Assembly (NCBI GenBank): GCA_022264855.1
Contig: JABYQU010000003.1
Location: 372,001 to 436,000 of the forward strand
Length of the DNA: 64,000 bases
Direction: 5' to 3'
DNA from: Lenzites betulinus
Lineage: Eukaryota; Basidiomycota; Agaricomycetes; Polyporales; Polyporaceae
Positions 20,003 through 29,693 of this stretch are shown in pieces. Numbering within the stretch: position 1 is the stretch's first letter; each line of letters opens with the position of its first letter. The notes under the pieces were generated by a model that saw only the letters and a list, made by a program, of their open reading frames with translations, searched no databases and was not told the origin of the DNA. Made by a program: the position numbers and the translations under genes.

Positions 20003-20820
20003 CGGAGAGAGCATGGTGGAGCAGCACTACTAGTGCTGCTCGCCTGGGTCGCCTGGACCACCGCCGGCCACACAAAACGTACGTCCCCCCTCCACGTGCG
20101 CCCACCCCATGCCTTAACCCACCCACCCACCCCGCCCCAGGCCTCACGACGAACGCGATCGTCATGATCGGGTACGCGGTGGGCAACTCGGCCGGCCCGC
20201 AGTACTGGGAGAAGAACTTGTAAGGTTGGCCTCATCCATCATTGACCAATGCCACGCGAGCGAGCGTGACATTTCACTGTAAAGCTATCTCGTCTCGTGT
20301 TTTGTACCAAATCGCAATTTCTCTCGCGAGAGATTGTAGAGAATTGCGCTACAAACAAAGTCTCGCGAGCAGTATTTTGATAGGGCAAGATTCAACGGAG
20401 GAGATAGTTCTACACTGTTATCCGGGCGGTCACACATGGGCGCTCCAGCATGCTTTTTGGATGAGGTCACACCCCGTCACTCGCACGTGGCATTGGTCAA
20501 TGATGGATGAGGCCAACCTTTCCAGCCGCGGAACCACGTGCCCTGGCTGATCCTCTCGATCTGCTGGGCGGTGTCCGCGCTGCTGCTGCTCGCAACGCGC
20601 GCGTACCTCGCGCGGGGCACGATGCGCGTTACGACGACGTGTATGTGTCGGAGAAGCGCGCGGACGGGACGGCCGTGGACAAGAAGGTCGACACAGTGCG
20701 TTCTTGCTCTCCTTCCTTGAACATGTGTGGTTGTGGGAGTATGTGCTGATAGAATGTGCGTTGTAGGCGTTCCTCGACCTCACGGACATGCAGAACCAGG
20801 ACTTCCGCTACGTGCTCTGA
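20003..20820 (+). pseudogene. Relic of an allantoate permease-type MFS transporter (Dal5/ACS family)
   Basis: Only the C-terminal part of a Dal5-like anion:cation symporter remains. One piece ends WVAWTTAGHTKR at 20078. After an intron (20079-20140) comes LTTNAIVMIGYAVGNSAGP to 20220. The next exon resumes with QPRNHVPWLILSICWA. A frame slip near 20625 moves to YDDVYVSEKRADGT, and a last intron leads to AFLDLTDMQNQDFRYVL and the stop at about 20818-20820. These pieces match the last transmembrane helices and the conserved FRYVL tail of the family. The first ten or so helices are absent upstream. A 299-bp MITE sits between KN and QPRN. Truncation, frameshift and insertion together show it is dead. 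Confidence 0.75.
20222..20520. mobile_element. MITE with 35-bp perfect terminal inverted repeats
   Basis: 20222-20256 (AAGGTTGGCCTCATCCATCA...) is the exact reverse complement of 20486-20520, and similarity continues imperfectly about 10 bp inward. It contains no coding frame. The centre has a hairpin around CTCTCGCGAGAG flanked by GCAATT and AATTGC. It interrupts the permease relic between codons for N and F/Q. The duplication at the edges is short and cannot be resolved (at most TT or a similar dinucleotide), so the superfamily is open. Confidence 0.85.
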
Positions 20821-21293
20821 GCGCCCACTGGGCCCGTCTACCTCCTGTAGAAGCGCACGAGGGGATGGGTGGTATGTTGTGCTTGCGGCACATCTGACGT
20901 TCGATGGCGCTCTTGAAGCTTGAAGCTTGAAGGGCTCGGAATGCGTGAATAAACTCCCATTTCAAATCGATAAATGTCTACTAAATGTGTGCCATATTCG
21001 AACGGCGTATGTTCTCGTTCGCATGCTATTTTTTCAGATATGTCCTGCTTACATTTACAAGTCCTTTACCTGGTACTAATACATATCGCGAACAAAAAGA
21101 CCCCACGTAATGACAATGTTATTTTAAGCACTTGTGCGCGCTTATCAACCAAACACAGATCTCTCACGAGATCTCAACGTCGTCGTCATCCCGTAGGAGT
21201 CTAGGACGTACTGTCCACTCTACCCACTGGCAGTTCACGTTCAAGACCGAGAACGCGTTATCAAGGCCACCCTGTATAGCGTATCTTCACGCC
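20821..21293. other. Intergenic, nothing recognised
   Basis: 473 bp between the permease relic and the kinase-like gene. A short TTGAAGC triplication lies near 20912. Confidence 0.5.
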
Positions 21294-22950
21294 ATGGCGA
21301 ACTACTCGCACCTAGGACCAACTCGCGAGCTCCACGGCCGTGTCAACTGTCTATCGTACAACATAGGCGACTTCTATGTTGATGACGATGGCCAACGCCA
21401 ACCGCTTTGTAAGGTGTGTTCATCTACGTTGAGCTTGCCGCAATCCTTCTGAATAATTCTCGATGGCGTAGCTCCCTGCCGAATCCGCAGCGGGGGTGCG
21501 TGCTATCAACACAGTATATGGCACGGGGATTCAGCCGTTCTGGGACAACTATCGCAAGATATTCACTTCGTTTGGAATCACACTCTGTGACTACCGCTTC
21601 GACTCGGATAGTTGGCAAACATGTAATCTGGTTCCAAGTCAGCGGCCTGCGATTCTACCTTTCTCAAATGGCTGTACACACACGTCACCCGGGATCGAGG
21701 CTACATTCCCAGTGAGTTTGCTTTGCCATCATTAGGGATGCGCTATGCTCACATTCCTTGAATGAAGAATAGCCTCAGCTGCGGCCAAGACGACATGCAA
21801 CGCACCGTGGTCATCAAGCTAGTAGACCATGGAACTGATGAACACGACATCTACTCTCGCCTCTCGCGTTGTGAGGCACTCTACAACTCGGACCCTCGCA
21901 ACTTCGCCGGTGTCCTCCCGCCTACTGCCATTCTGAGCTCTCCTCATGGGTTTAGTTTCGTGGTGATGCCGATGTAAGCGACCTTCCTACCATTCCGTGG
22001 ACAATTAGTAGCTCATATTCGTGTAGGTGGACCACCTCGTACCGCATTTGCATGGAGGACTTCGATACGATCCGTGAAATATTCACGTTCATCCGATGTA
22101 CCCTAAAGGTATGCAAATCGCTACGAGTTGTCATCCGATCGCTCTACAACCCAAACTCCAGGGCCTGTCATTCCTCCATGATATGCGGATCGCGCATAGG
22201 GTTCGTATGTACTGTCGTACTCCGAGTGCATTGTGCTAACAATTGTCCAGGATATCGACGATACAAATATTGCCGCAAACTGGTATTGCCATGACATGAA
22301 ACACCGGGAACATCGTCTTAGCCGGATACTGGAACACTGTCGATCCCCGGATGCGGTGTATGCTCTGTTCGACTTTGACCTGTCTCTACAGCTGCCGCCC
22401 GAGACATCTCTCAAGCATTGCCGCCGCCCGGCTGAGGAGGCGTGGATCGGCAAGCTATATTATCATCCCCGAGATGTAACACAGGGTGAATGGGAGTACA
22501 ATCCGTTTGCCCTCGATGTCGCATGCCTCGGCAACATCTTCCTCTTCTCCTTTGCAGTAAGTGAGAGGAACCTTTATGTCACTATATCGTCTGACAAGTG
22601 TATAGGAAGCAGTTGCCGTCGTGCCGCTCCTTGCGCCGCTGTTTGGAAGAATGACATTTCCCTCCATCGACAGTCGGTTCACCGCGGAAGAAGCTCTCAC
22701 CTTCTTTCGAGAGATCGAGGCGGACTTAGGCCCGGACGTGCTTGATTCGAAAGTCGTGTTGAAGGACTCGGAAGCAGTTCTCGATGACCCCGATCTATAC
22801 TGGGCGAGATTGAGCCCCGAATTCCAGCGGCACTGGCAGTCTCACCGACCCATGCCTCCTTCTCGGACAACGCGCCTTCTCCGCTGGGCGATGGGTGTTC
22901 CGGGTGCGTACAAAGTGATTGCATACGTTCGCAAAGTCTTCCATATCTAA
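21294..22950 (+). CDS. Atypical protein kinase-like protein (basidiomycete family)
   Basis: Seven exons (21294-21413, 21472-21711, 21768-21973, 22027-22108, 22162-22200, 22251-22556, 22606-22950) encode 445 residues with all phases consistent. TVVIKLVDHGTDEHDIYSRL carries the likely ATP-lysine. GLSFLHDMRIAHRDIDDTNI is the catalytic loop, with HRD and the later Asn kept but Asp at the usual Lys position. DFDLS replaces DFG. The C-terminal lobe contains RRPAEEAWIG and RFTAEEALTFF. Agaricomycetes have many copies of this family, annotated only as protein kinase domain proteins. Whether it is active is uncertain because of the altered loop and DFD. The acceptor of exon 3 was set at 21767 (AAG) rather than the nearby TAG because only this keeps the frame. 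Confidence 0.8.
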
Positions 22951-23420
22951 GCATGTTTTACGGCTTGCTCCTTGCGTTGATGCTAGTGTCCTTGTTTTCC
23001 GCGTCTTGCCGCGCCTCGTAATCAATCAATGTTGAAAGAATTCATCTCAAACTAATAGGTCCCGAGTCTTAGAAGAACGGGGGTGATGCGTCACCATGAG
23101 AAGTGTCGAAGTCGTGTGCTGACGAATACTTTATTGGGTTCAGTTTCAGGAAGCACGGGATGATAGTTTACTATTTCGTGGTCGACGTGCGGACGTAATC
23201 GCGAGCTATAGGACCGCGGATATCAGTGGAGATTACTGCTTTTCATATGTGGTGCATCTGACTCACCGTTCGAATCCTCGTGCCCATGCACCGCGTGGCT
23301 ACCAATGGCGAGGTCTGGTGTTGCTTCCCAGGACACAATTGAACCCGTACAACAATTGCGAATGCACGCTGATCTTCCGGATATGTTGCGAGGGCCCTGC
23401 AAGGCGCGTTTATGAATGAA
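22951..23420. other. Intergenic, nothing recognised
   Basis: 470 bp with the kinase terminator and upstream DNA of the next gene. No gene or structured RNA could be supported. Confidence 0.45.
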
Positions 23421-23427
23421 TATAAAA
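23421..23427 (+). promoter_or_regulatory. TATA box of the 23512 gene
   Basis: TATAAAA about 85 bp upstream of the ATG at 23512, a normal distance for fungal genes. It supports this start. Confidence 0.5.
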
Positions 23428-23511
23428 GTATGTCGTACCGAGGGTCTCAATCTCTCATCACAGCTTCCCGAGGCCCCCACAGCTTGACCACTGGCTTCTT
23501 CACTGCCCGCA

Positions 23512-24473
23512 ATGTCTAATCCGCGTAGAAGAGGTAGCGGCGCCGTCACCGCGCGGTCGGATGCTGATAGCCTTCCAGTTTAGCCGGCGCGTATACTTTG
23601 TTTTCGCACTTTCTTGTAGCTATCCATCTGATTCGCGCCGCCGTTGCATTTAGGCCGACCGCACTACTTGGATGATCCTGACGCAGAACGCCAACGATGG
23701 ATTCCCCGCAGGTACTCCAGTCCTGATCGAGGGGCATGTTTTGATCCCAGACAGTCCGACACCGGTGAGTCCGTCGACATTACGAGTGGCCATTCTTACA
23801 TCTGTGTTTATGATCATGGCTAGGCCTATGGGCAACAGGACACGACGACGATGTCATCAGGAAATACCATGTACCGGTTCGGAACGTGGAGGGTTTATAT
23901 GGAAACCATTTCGGTCGACACTCCAGATGGGAGGGATTCCGTCGCCGCCAGCCAGCTCAGTCCTCAGCGGCCGCCGCAGGGAATGAGGGTCCCGACATCC
24001 TTCCCGACTGCTTCACAGAAGAGGATCGAAGTGGGAGAGGATGTTTGTACCAATCTTATCTTTTTCAAGCATCACTATAGACTAATCGACTGCCTCGTAG
24101 GCCTATCTGCTGGAGGAGGTCAACACAGAGCCCATACCACTCCTTGGCAACACAGTACTTAAGCTTCGGAAAGGAACCTGCGTCAAAATCAAGACAGCTA
24201 CGTCGCGCAACGTATGTTATCTATGCTCCGATATTAATGGCGATACTCACATTTTATTCCAAGGGCCCGGCCGGCCTGTCAAAAACGGGTATCCCGTATC
24301 GACCTTCACGTTACATTGTGACCGCAAATGTGGAGGTCGAGAAGAAGGACTTTGTACGCTGTCGGGCCCCACGGACCCACGAATGCTTCCGCCGGCCCAC
24401 TACAGACGAGATGGCCCTGATTCTGAAACGGAAGCTGGACAAAGAGCCCCGTGCTCCGAGAGTTGTCTCCTAG
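23512..24473 (+). CDS. Hypothetical five-exon protein
   Basis: Exons 23512-23577, 23654-23764, 23824-24042, 24101-24211 and 24264-24473 all join in phase 0 and give 238 residues. Donors are GTTTAG (weak), GTGAGT, GTTTGT and GTATGT. The protein is soluble, with segments GTPVLIEGHVLIPDSP, MYRFGTWRVYMETISVD, AYLLEEVNTEPIPLLG and RYIVTANVEVEKKDF, suggesting a beta-rich fold, and a basic C-terminus. I do not recognise the family. Four regular introns, consistent frames and a TATA box support a real gene, but exon 1 is the least sure. Confidence 0.55.
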
Positions 24474-25480
24474 GGGACTGCGCACATTTGAAAGCTCACT
24501 TTGGCGTATACATTTAATATTCAGTTTTGTGGTCACGGGCGGGACGCCTGGTGGATGCTGTTGAAAGCCCCGCGCTGGGGAATCTTGCATGATATGACGG
24601 GGGTGCTGCGTCAGAATAAGTAGACTGCCGATCGAGGCAAGCCGACGTGCGCCTGCGCCCCCATCCAGGCGCAGGCGGTCTGGCCGCGCACGATGACAGG
24701 CCTGCGAAGAGCGCGCCAAATGGAGTCACGGACCTGGGCTCGGACAACAGAACGACTCGCAGAGCCCGGAAGGAGTGTCGCTCGGAGGACGGAATACTGA
24801 ATTGAGCGGAAGAGAACGTACCGCTAGAATTGACGAAGTCGCAGACGGACACCGGGGCCTGTGCGGGATGTGCATGCGGCGATAGGAGGGCGCGGCGGGC
24901 GCTCCGAGGGGGATGGAGGCGTCGTGCCGCATCTCCTGCCCCATGGGACTCGGAGTAACGGACCATCGTGTTTTCCTCTGGGGAACGTTCGTCGTGCTCG
25001 CACGACCAGACGAGCGGATTGTGGTTGTTGTCCGAGACAGCGCAGGGCTCCCCGCACCCTGTCTACGTGGCTCTGGGAATTCGGGCTGGAGGAACAAAGA
25101 GAACCGCTGCGGACAGGGTGACCGGCCCACCCGCCGTGAGCTGTGTATGGCGCGAGATAAGGCGAGAAAGTGCGTTTGGATTGCCGCTGACTCAAAATTG
25201 CTAGCGAACCCGTCGGCGGTTGATAAGCACGGCAACGATATCCTTCTCGCACCACACGGGCAGATGACGAGTGTCTGAAATTTTACCTTGGCTGTCTTAC
25301 CGGCGCGGGTGCCAGGGCAGAGAGGGGAGCAGGAAATGGACTGGACGGACGGTTCGTAGCACGGTGGACAGGGGAAAATAGACTTCGTTCTGAAATTGTA
25401 GACAGCATTCCGGCTTCTAGTTTGTCGGCAAGGAACGGATTATTCTGGGCCATCCGAGTCGAGAGGAGTGATCGCTGGAA
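24474..25480. other. Intergenic, one weak frame
   Basis: About 1 kb. A + strand frame at 24913-25278 (121 residues, with HRVFLWGTFVVLARPDERI) and longer minus-strand frames exist, but none has a recognisable family or splice support. It may hold remains of a duplicated neighbour. Confidence 0.35.
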
Positions 25481-25486
25481 TATATA
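25481..25486 (+). promoter_or_regulatory. TATA box of the CBM21 gene
   Basis: TATATA at 25481 is followed by a long C/T-rich leader leading to the ATG at 26204. It is a candidate core promoter, though it implies a leader of about 700 bases before splicing. Confidence 0.4.
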
Positions 25487-25499
25487 CACCGCCCTTTGT

Positions 25500-26203
25500 C
25501 TAGGCGGTCGTCCGATCCCACGTGCGACATCAACTTTCCTCCCGAGCCTTTTATTTCCCTCTCTATCTCTCCCCACCACGCCCACGTCCCCTCGTCCCCC
25601 CGGCGCCGTGTGCTTAGAGGTCACTGTCCACGACAGCGTGCTTGCCTGTTCGCTGTCTTCCTTGTGGTACGTCAAACTCACCCGGGGACGCAGCTTGCGC
25701 AAGGACCCCGCTGTTGGTCTGGTCTTACTCACCTGCGGCCCAAACAGGACCATCCGTCTCCCCCTCCCGTCCAGCTCATCCACGCCCCAACCCGCGTCGG
25801 AAGCTACCCCGACGGCTCAGGTTTCTGTCTCAGGTCAGTCTGTTCTCAATATCTCGCGACGTGGTCCGAGAAACCCTAGTGGCTGACACGCGACGATCCC
25901 CCAGTTCGGTCTCGTCGTCAGCCGTCGCTCTGTCCTCCTCCGGTGTGCTTTTGACTCGCGTCTAGCGATACCCTTTCCCCTATAATTATCGCTTTCTGTC
26001 ACGAGAACTTTCTCGTCCACGACCTTCTCACTGCACCGGCTCAGCGCTAGCCCGCAAACGACGTCACATCACCAGGTGAGCCTCTTGACATTTGTTGGGC
26101 GCGCGTGTGTCCGCCTGTGCGGTCAGCCACCGTGTCAGCCCCTCATCCTGTGAAATTGTGGTGCTTATAACGCTGCCCACAGACCTGAACAAACGGATCC
26201 CTT
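25500..26203 (+). other. Long 5' leader of the CBM21 gene with a leader intron
   Basis: Pyrimidine-rich sequence without a convincing frame. An intron at 26076-26182 (GTGAGC to CCACAG) ends 21 bp before the start codon. A further possible one spans about 25668-25749 (GTACGT to AACAG). Upstream ATGs in the leader suggest translational control if retained. Confidence 0.45.
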
Positions 26204-28581
26204 ATGAGTACGGTTGTGAACCTCCGCACGTACTCCGCCCCCATGGACTACTCCTTCTCCCGGCACACCAACACCGCGGGGGCCCCCTTGCCCCGCATCC
26301 CCCGCAGAGCTTCGGCTTCGCGGACGCCGACTGCATCCGCTTCAACCGCCGCTGCTATCCACCATATCTTTGCGTCGGCGGCGTCGACGTACTCCCCTCC
26401 CCTCACTCCTGCGACGCTGGTGGTTCAACCCCCGACGCCGGAGCGGATTCAGTCGCCCACGATGCAGAACGACAAGGAGGAAGGATCAAGCTCAGGCTCG
26501 AGTAGCTCGGAAGCGTACGTGCAGATGATGAACCCCCGCATGAAGCGTGTTCGTCGTCCCAAGATGCAATCGCTCCGTTCCCCCGCGGACTCGACGCCGA
26601 CGCCCGCCATGCTGCAGACAAGACGCGCCTCATCAGACGCCGTTGCGTTCCCAGTACGTGCGGCTGACGAGACTGGCTCTGGCAACGAGACCCCTCGGCA
26701 GTCTAGCTATCCCTCCCGCACAGGCTTCCGGATAGACCTCGACCCGATGCAGAGTCCCCTCGGCGAGCCGTCGACGATGCTTCGCTCGGAGAGCGGCAGC
26801 GGTCGGGCCGTCTCTGCCCCACAGGCGGATGCGGCGACCATTGCCCGGAAGAAGTCGGGAGAACCGCTCAAGTCATCGTTGAAGAGTCGTCGGCCGATCG
26901 TGCGTGGGGATCTCTCCGTTGTCACCAACATGGTATCGACGAAGAGTGAGCCGAGCACGCCCATGGCCTCCAAGTCCGTGCACTTCGACTCGAAGCTGGA
27001 GCGCGTCAAGCTCTTCCTGGCGGAACAGAAGCCCCTTGCGATATCCCGTGAGGGTAGCCCGACAGATACCAGTGGCACGGAGAGCGACTTCCCGAGCTCG
27101 ATATACGGCCGTCAAGCGGAGCCCAAGCTGCTTACGATGCAAGTTGTGAACATGCCCGCGTCACCCCGACTGGACACCGATTTCGCTCTCGAGACGCTTG
27201 TGCTTTCGGCCGATGGCACCGCGCTTAACGGCACGGTGCGCGTGCGGAACCTCGCGTTCGAGAAGTGGGTCGCTGTCCGGTTTACGGTCGACGGCTGGCA
27301 AACGACGAGCGAGGTGACGGCGCGGTACTCGGACTCGATCCAGAGTGGCGTGTTCGACCGGTTCGCGTTCTCAATACGCCTTGGCGACATGCTTGCGCGC
27401 ATCGAGGAGAAGACGATGTTCTTTGCCCTGCGGTATAACGTTGCTGGTCGCGAGATCTGGGACAACAACGACGGACAGAACTACAAGGTCACATTCGCGA
27501 AGATCACCCCGCCTCGTGCCTCCGCCTCCGCAGATTCTGGTCTCGCGACGCTCAAGAGCAAGCTCGAGAACGTCGTGAAGGGCCGGGAAACCGTTGGCGG
27601 GTACGTATCGCAGGGCAGGAAGGCCCGCGCCGAGTCGTTTACGCTTGAGGCGACCACGTCTCTGTCCTCGCGATACGACTTCTCTGCGTCGCTGAAGAGC
27701 CCATGGCGCACGCCTATCGCCACGACCAGCAAGAGCGGTCTGCACTCGCGTAACAGCACCTATCCGAACGTACTTCCCCAGCTCCCTAAGAGCAAGCAAG
27801 TGCTCGAAGATACGAGCTTTCTGACGCGTGGCTCCCCTCGCATCCTGGACATGGACGATCGGCCCTCACCGCCCGCGCTCATCCTCCCTGTCGACGGCAG
27901 CCTTGACGACACTCCAGTAATGATGAGTCGTCGTCGCGGCCGGAACCACCAGCGGGGCTACTTCGACCTCGGCATCCCACATAACGCCACTGTCAGACGG
28001 ACGCCCACCAGCGGATCTTTCGACGCTCGCTCCCTGAGTCCGATGACCGTCCCTCGTTCGGTAATATCCCCCGAACAGGCCTGGTACGTTGAGCTCGGCG
28101 GGAGCGAAGAGTCGACTCCATCTGCAACGTCTACGTCTGAGTCGTCGCTGACATCGTCGCCCTCGTCATCCCCTATCGACTCGCCGCTGTACATGGGCGG
28201 ATCGGATACCGACGGGCTCCGCAGTCCGGTGGAGAGCGATAGCTACAACGTGTTCTTGAATAGGTGCGTTCCGCAACGTGTGCGCCTAATCGACGCCGCT
28301 GACGCATTCTGTCGTTCCGCAGGTATTGCTACTACACCGGTGCTGCAGACCCGTTCCTGGACGCGCAGCCGGACGTGATCCACCGCTCCCACTCCGCTTC
28401 AAGCGTGGAGGAGTTCCTGTCGTCGCCGAACCCGAACTACATGCTCTCGCCTGGCGAGGCGCCGACGCGCTCGCCCAGCTACGATGACGTCGTGTCGATG
28501 AGTGGGAGCACGACCCCCACCGCGCGCAGTATGGGCGCGTTCGGCGCCGGGTCTCCCTCGCTCTTAGCTGTCGCCCAATAG
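26204..28581 (+). CDS. CBM21 protein, PP1 glycogen-targeting regulatory subunit type
   Basis: Two exons, 26204-28263 and 28323-28581, encode 772 residues. Residues about 326-430 are a CBM21 domain (VRVRNLAFEKWVAVRFTVD ... FFALRYNVAGREIWDNNDG), the glycogen- or starch-binding fold of Gac1/Pig1-type subunits. Upstream, KSVHF at about residue 257 fits the RVxF motif that docks protein phosphatase 1. The rest is long, Ser/Thr/Pro-rich and probably disordered. The expected role is to bring PP1 to glycogen and activate glycogen synthase. The last intron (GTGCGT to CCGCAG) leads to a C-terminal exon with YCYYTGAADPF. Several Ser-Pro sites suggest control by phosphorylation. Confidence 0.85.
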
Positions 28582-29124
28582 ACGACCGTGTCAGGCCCCG
28601 GTTTACTTTAGAGTGCCTCCCTCCCCTGACGTCCCCCGCCAGCCGGCGGGGGGATGACACGGAGGCACAAAAGTTACATATTACGACCTCACTACGTGGA
28701 CATTCGCTCGACGTGCCACGCATGATATTTATATGATCATTCCCGTCCCATCTTTTCCCCGTCTGCACCCCCTTACCCCTCCCCACCCCCCACCCCCCAC
28801 ATCGCCCATGGCATGCATCATTCCCCAACCCTACAGCGTCCCCCCTACCTCTACCTCTACCCCTTTGTCTCGCCCTTTCCATTCTTTCACCTGGATCTTC
28901 CCTGTCGAGCGCCAGGCTTCGATGTGTACCATACTCCCACTTGGTCGAGCTTCCCCCATATTGTTTCCGCTGCTTCCCCTCCCCGCCTTCGAACGTACAT
29001 ACAGACAGACAGGCATACATACACCCAGAGAGAACCCTCCGCAGACGGGCATAGACACAGACCGGGGGCCGTCCCCCATACAGACTCCTTGCATTCTGTC
29101 TCGTTTTCACGTCCTTACGAGCCT
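28582..29124 (+). other. 3' UTR and C/T-rich intergenic DNA
   Basis: Downstream of the CBM21 stop. A pyrimidine-rich stretch runs from about 28740 to 28900, followed by ACAGACAGACAGGCATACATACA-like short repeats near 29000. No gene is supported. Confidence 0.4.
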
Positions 29125-29205
29125 CTCTCTCCTCCTCCATGACGACCTCCAATGATGATTTGGTTTATACACGCTAGCCTCAAGTTTATAGCATTCTATT
29201 TTGCG
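29125..29205 (+). repeat. Dispersed repeat P, copy 2
   Basis: Reverse-complement match to 14291-14370 with only a few differences over about 75 bp. It lies about 540 bp downstream of the CBM21 stop codon, outside any predicted gene. Confidence 0.6.
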
Positions 29206-29285
29206 GTAAAGCCATGCGTTCAACGTTCAATATAATGAAATGGGTATCATGTTTCCGAAATCCGCGTTAATCTCAGACGATCAAT

Positions 29286-29350
29286 CGGGTTAGGGTTTGG
29301 CACATAAACTGAGCGTCTAACACTGGGATTTGGAATCGATTTTATCTGAA
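29286..29350 (-). repeat. Dispersed repeat Q, copy 2
   Basis: Reverse-complement match to 16630-16705, including GGGTTAGGGTTTGG and GGGATTTGGAATCG. It lies 80 bp from repeat P copy 2. Confidence 0.55.
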
Positions 29351-29693
29351 TCACTCCTCATCTCAATATTTGTGCCTCTCTCAGTCAAAGACTGAGGAGA
29401 CAGACTGGTTGGATGCGATATGGATGGTTATGCACAACAATATGGAAGTGGTGAGCCTCTCCATACAGCTATATCTCCACGTGCAGTTCATTGTTTGTTG
29501 CAAGACGACTCGGATGTATGGCAGGGCTGGGATGTTCAAGTTATACCACATGGATGACAACCACTACCAGGAAGAAAATACCCGGTCCAAAGCATCGTGC
29601 AAAACGGATTCGTCCATACCAGGTCCATTTACCACTGATAGTGCGCATACATGAGTCTAGACAACGATAGCAAGGTTCAACTGACAGGCCACC
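29351..29693. other. Intergenic, nothing recognised
   Basis: 343 bp between repeat Q and the 3' end of the FunK1 gene. A 94-residue frame at 29370-29654 has no recognisable features. Confidence 0.4.

Noticed and set aside
20220..20535. The MITE as an introner that makes its own intron
   Set aside because: GTAAGG at the left edge and TTCCAG at the right look like splice sites, but removal would shift the frame of NFQPRNHVPW, and the host gene is already a relic.
23260..23300. tRNA-like T-arm (CGTTCGAATCC)
   Set aside because: The stem does not pair and no A-box or acceptor stem lies at the right distance upstream.
24913..25278. 121-residue + strand frame
   Set aside because: Only a weak local resemblance to the upstream gene; no introns, family or promoter. 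Kept as a note in the intergenic entry.
25422..25886. 154-residue + strand frame upstream of the CBM21 gene
   Set aside because: It lies downstream of the TATA box within the pyrimidine-rich leader and has leader-intron-like signals rather than protein features.
14291..29350. A large inverted duplication linking 14-16 kb with 29 kb
   Set aside because: Repeats P and Q are in the opposite order relative to what one inverted block would give, and the DNA between them is unrelated.
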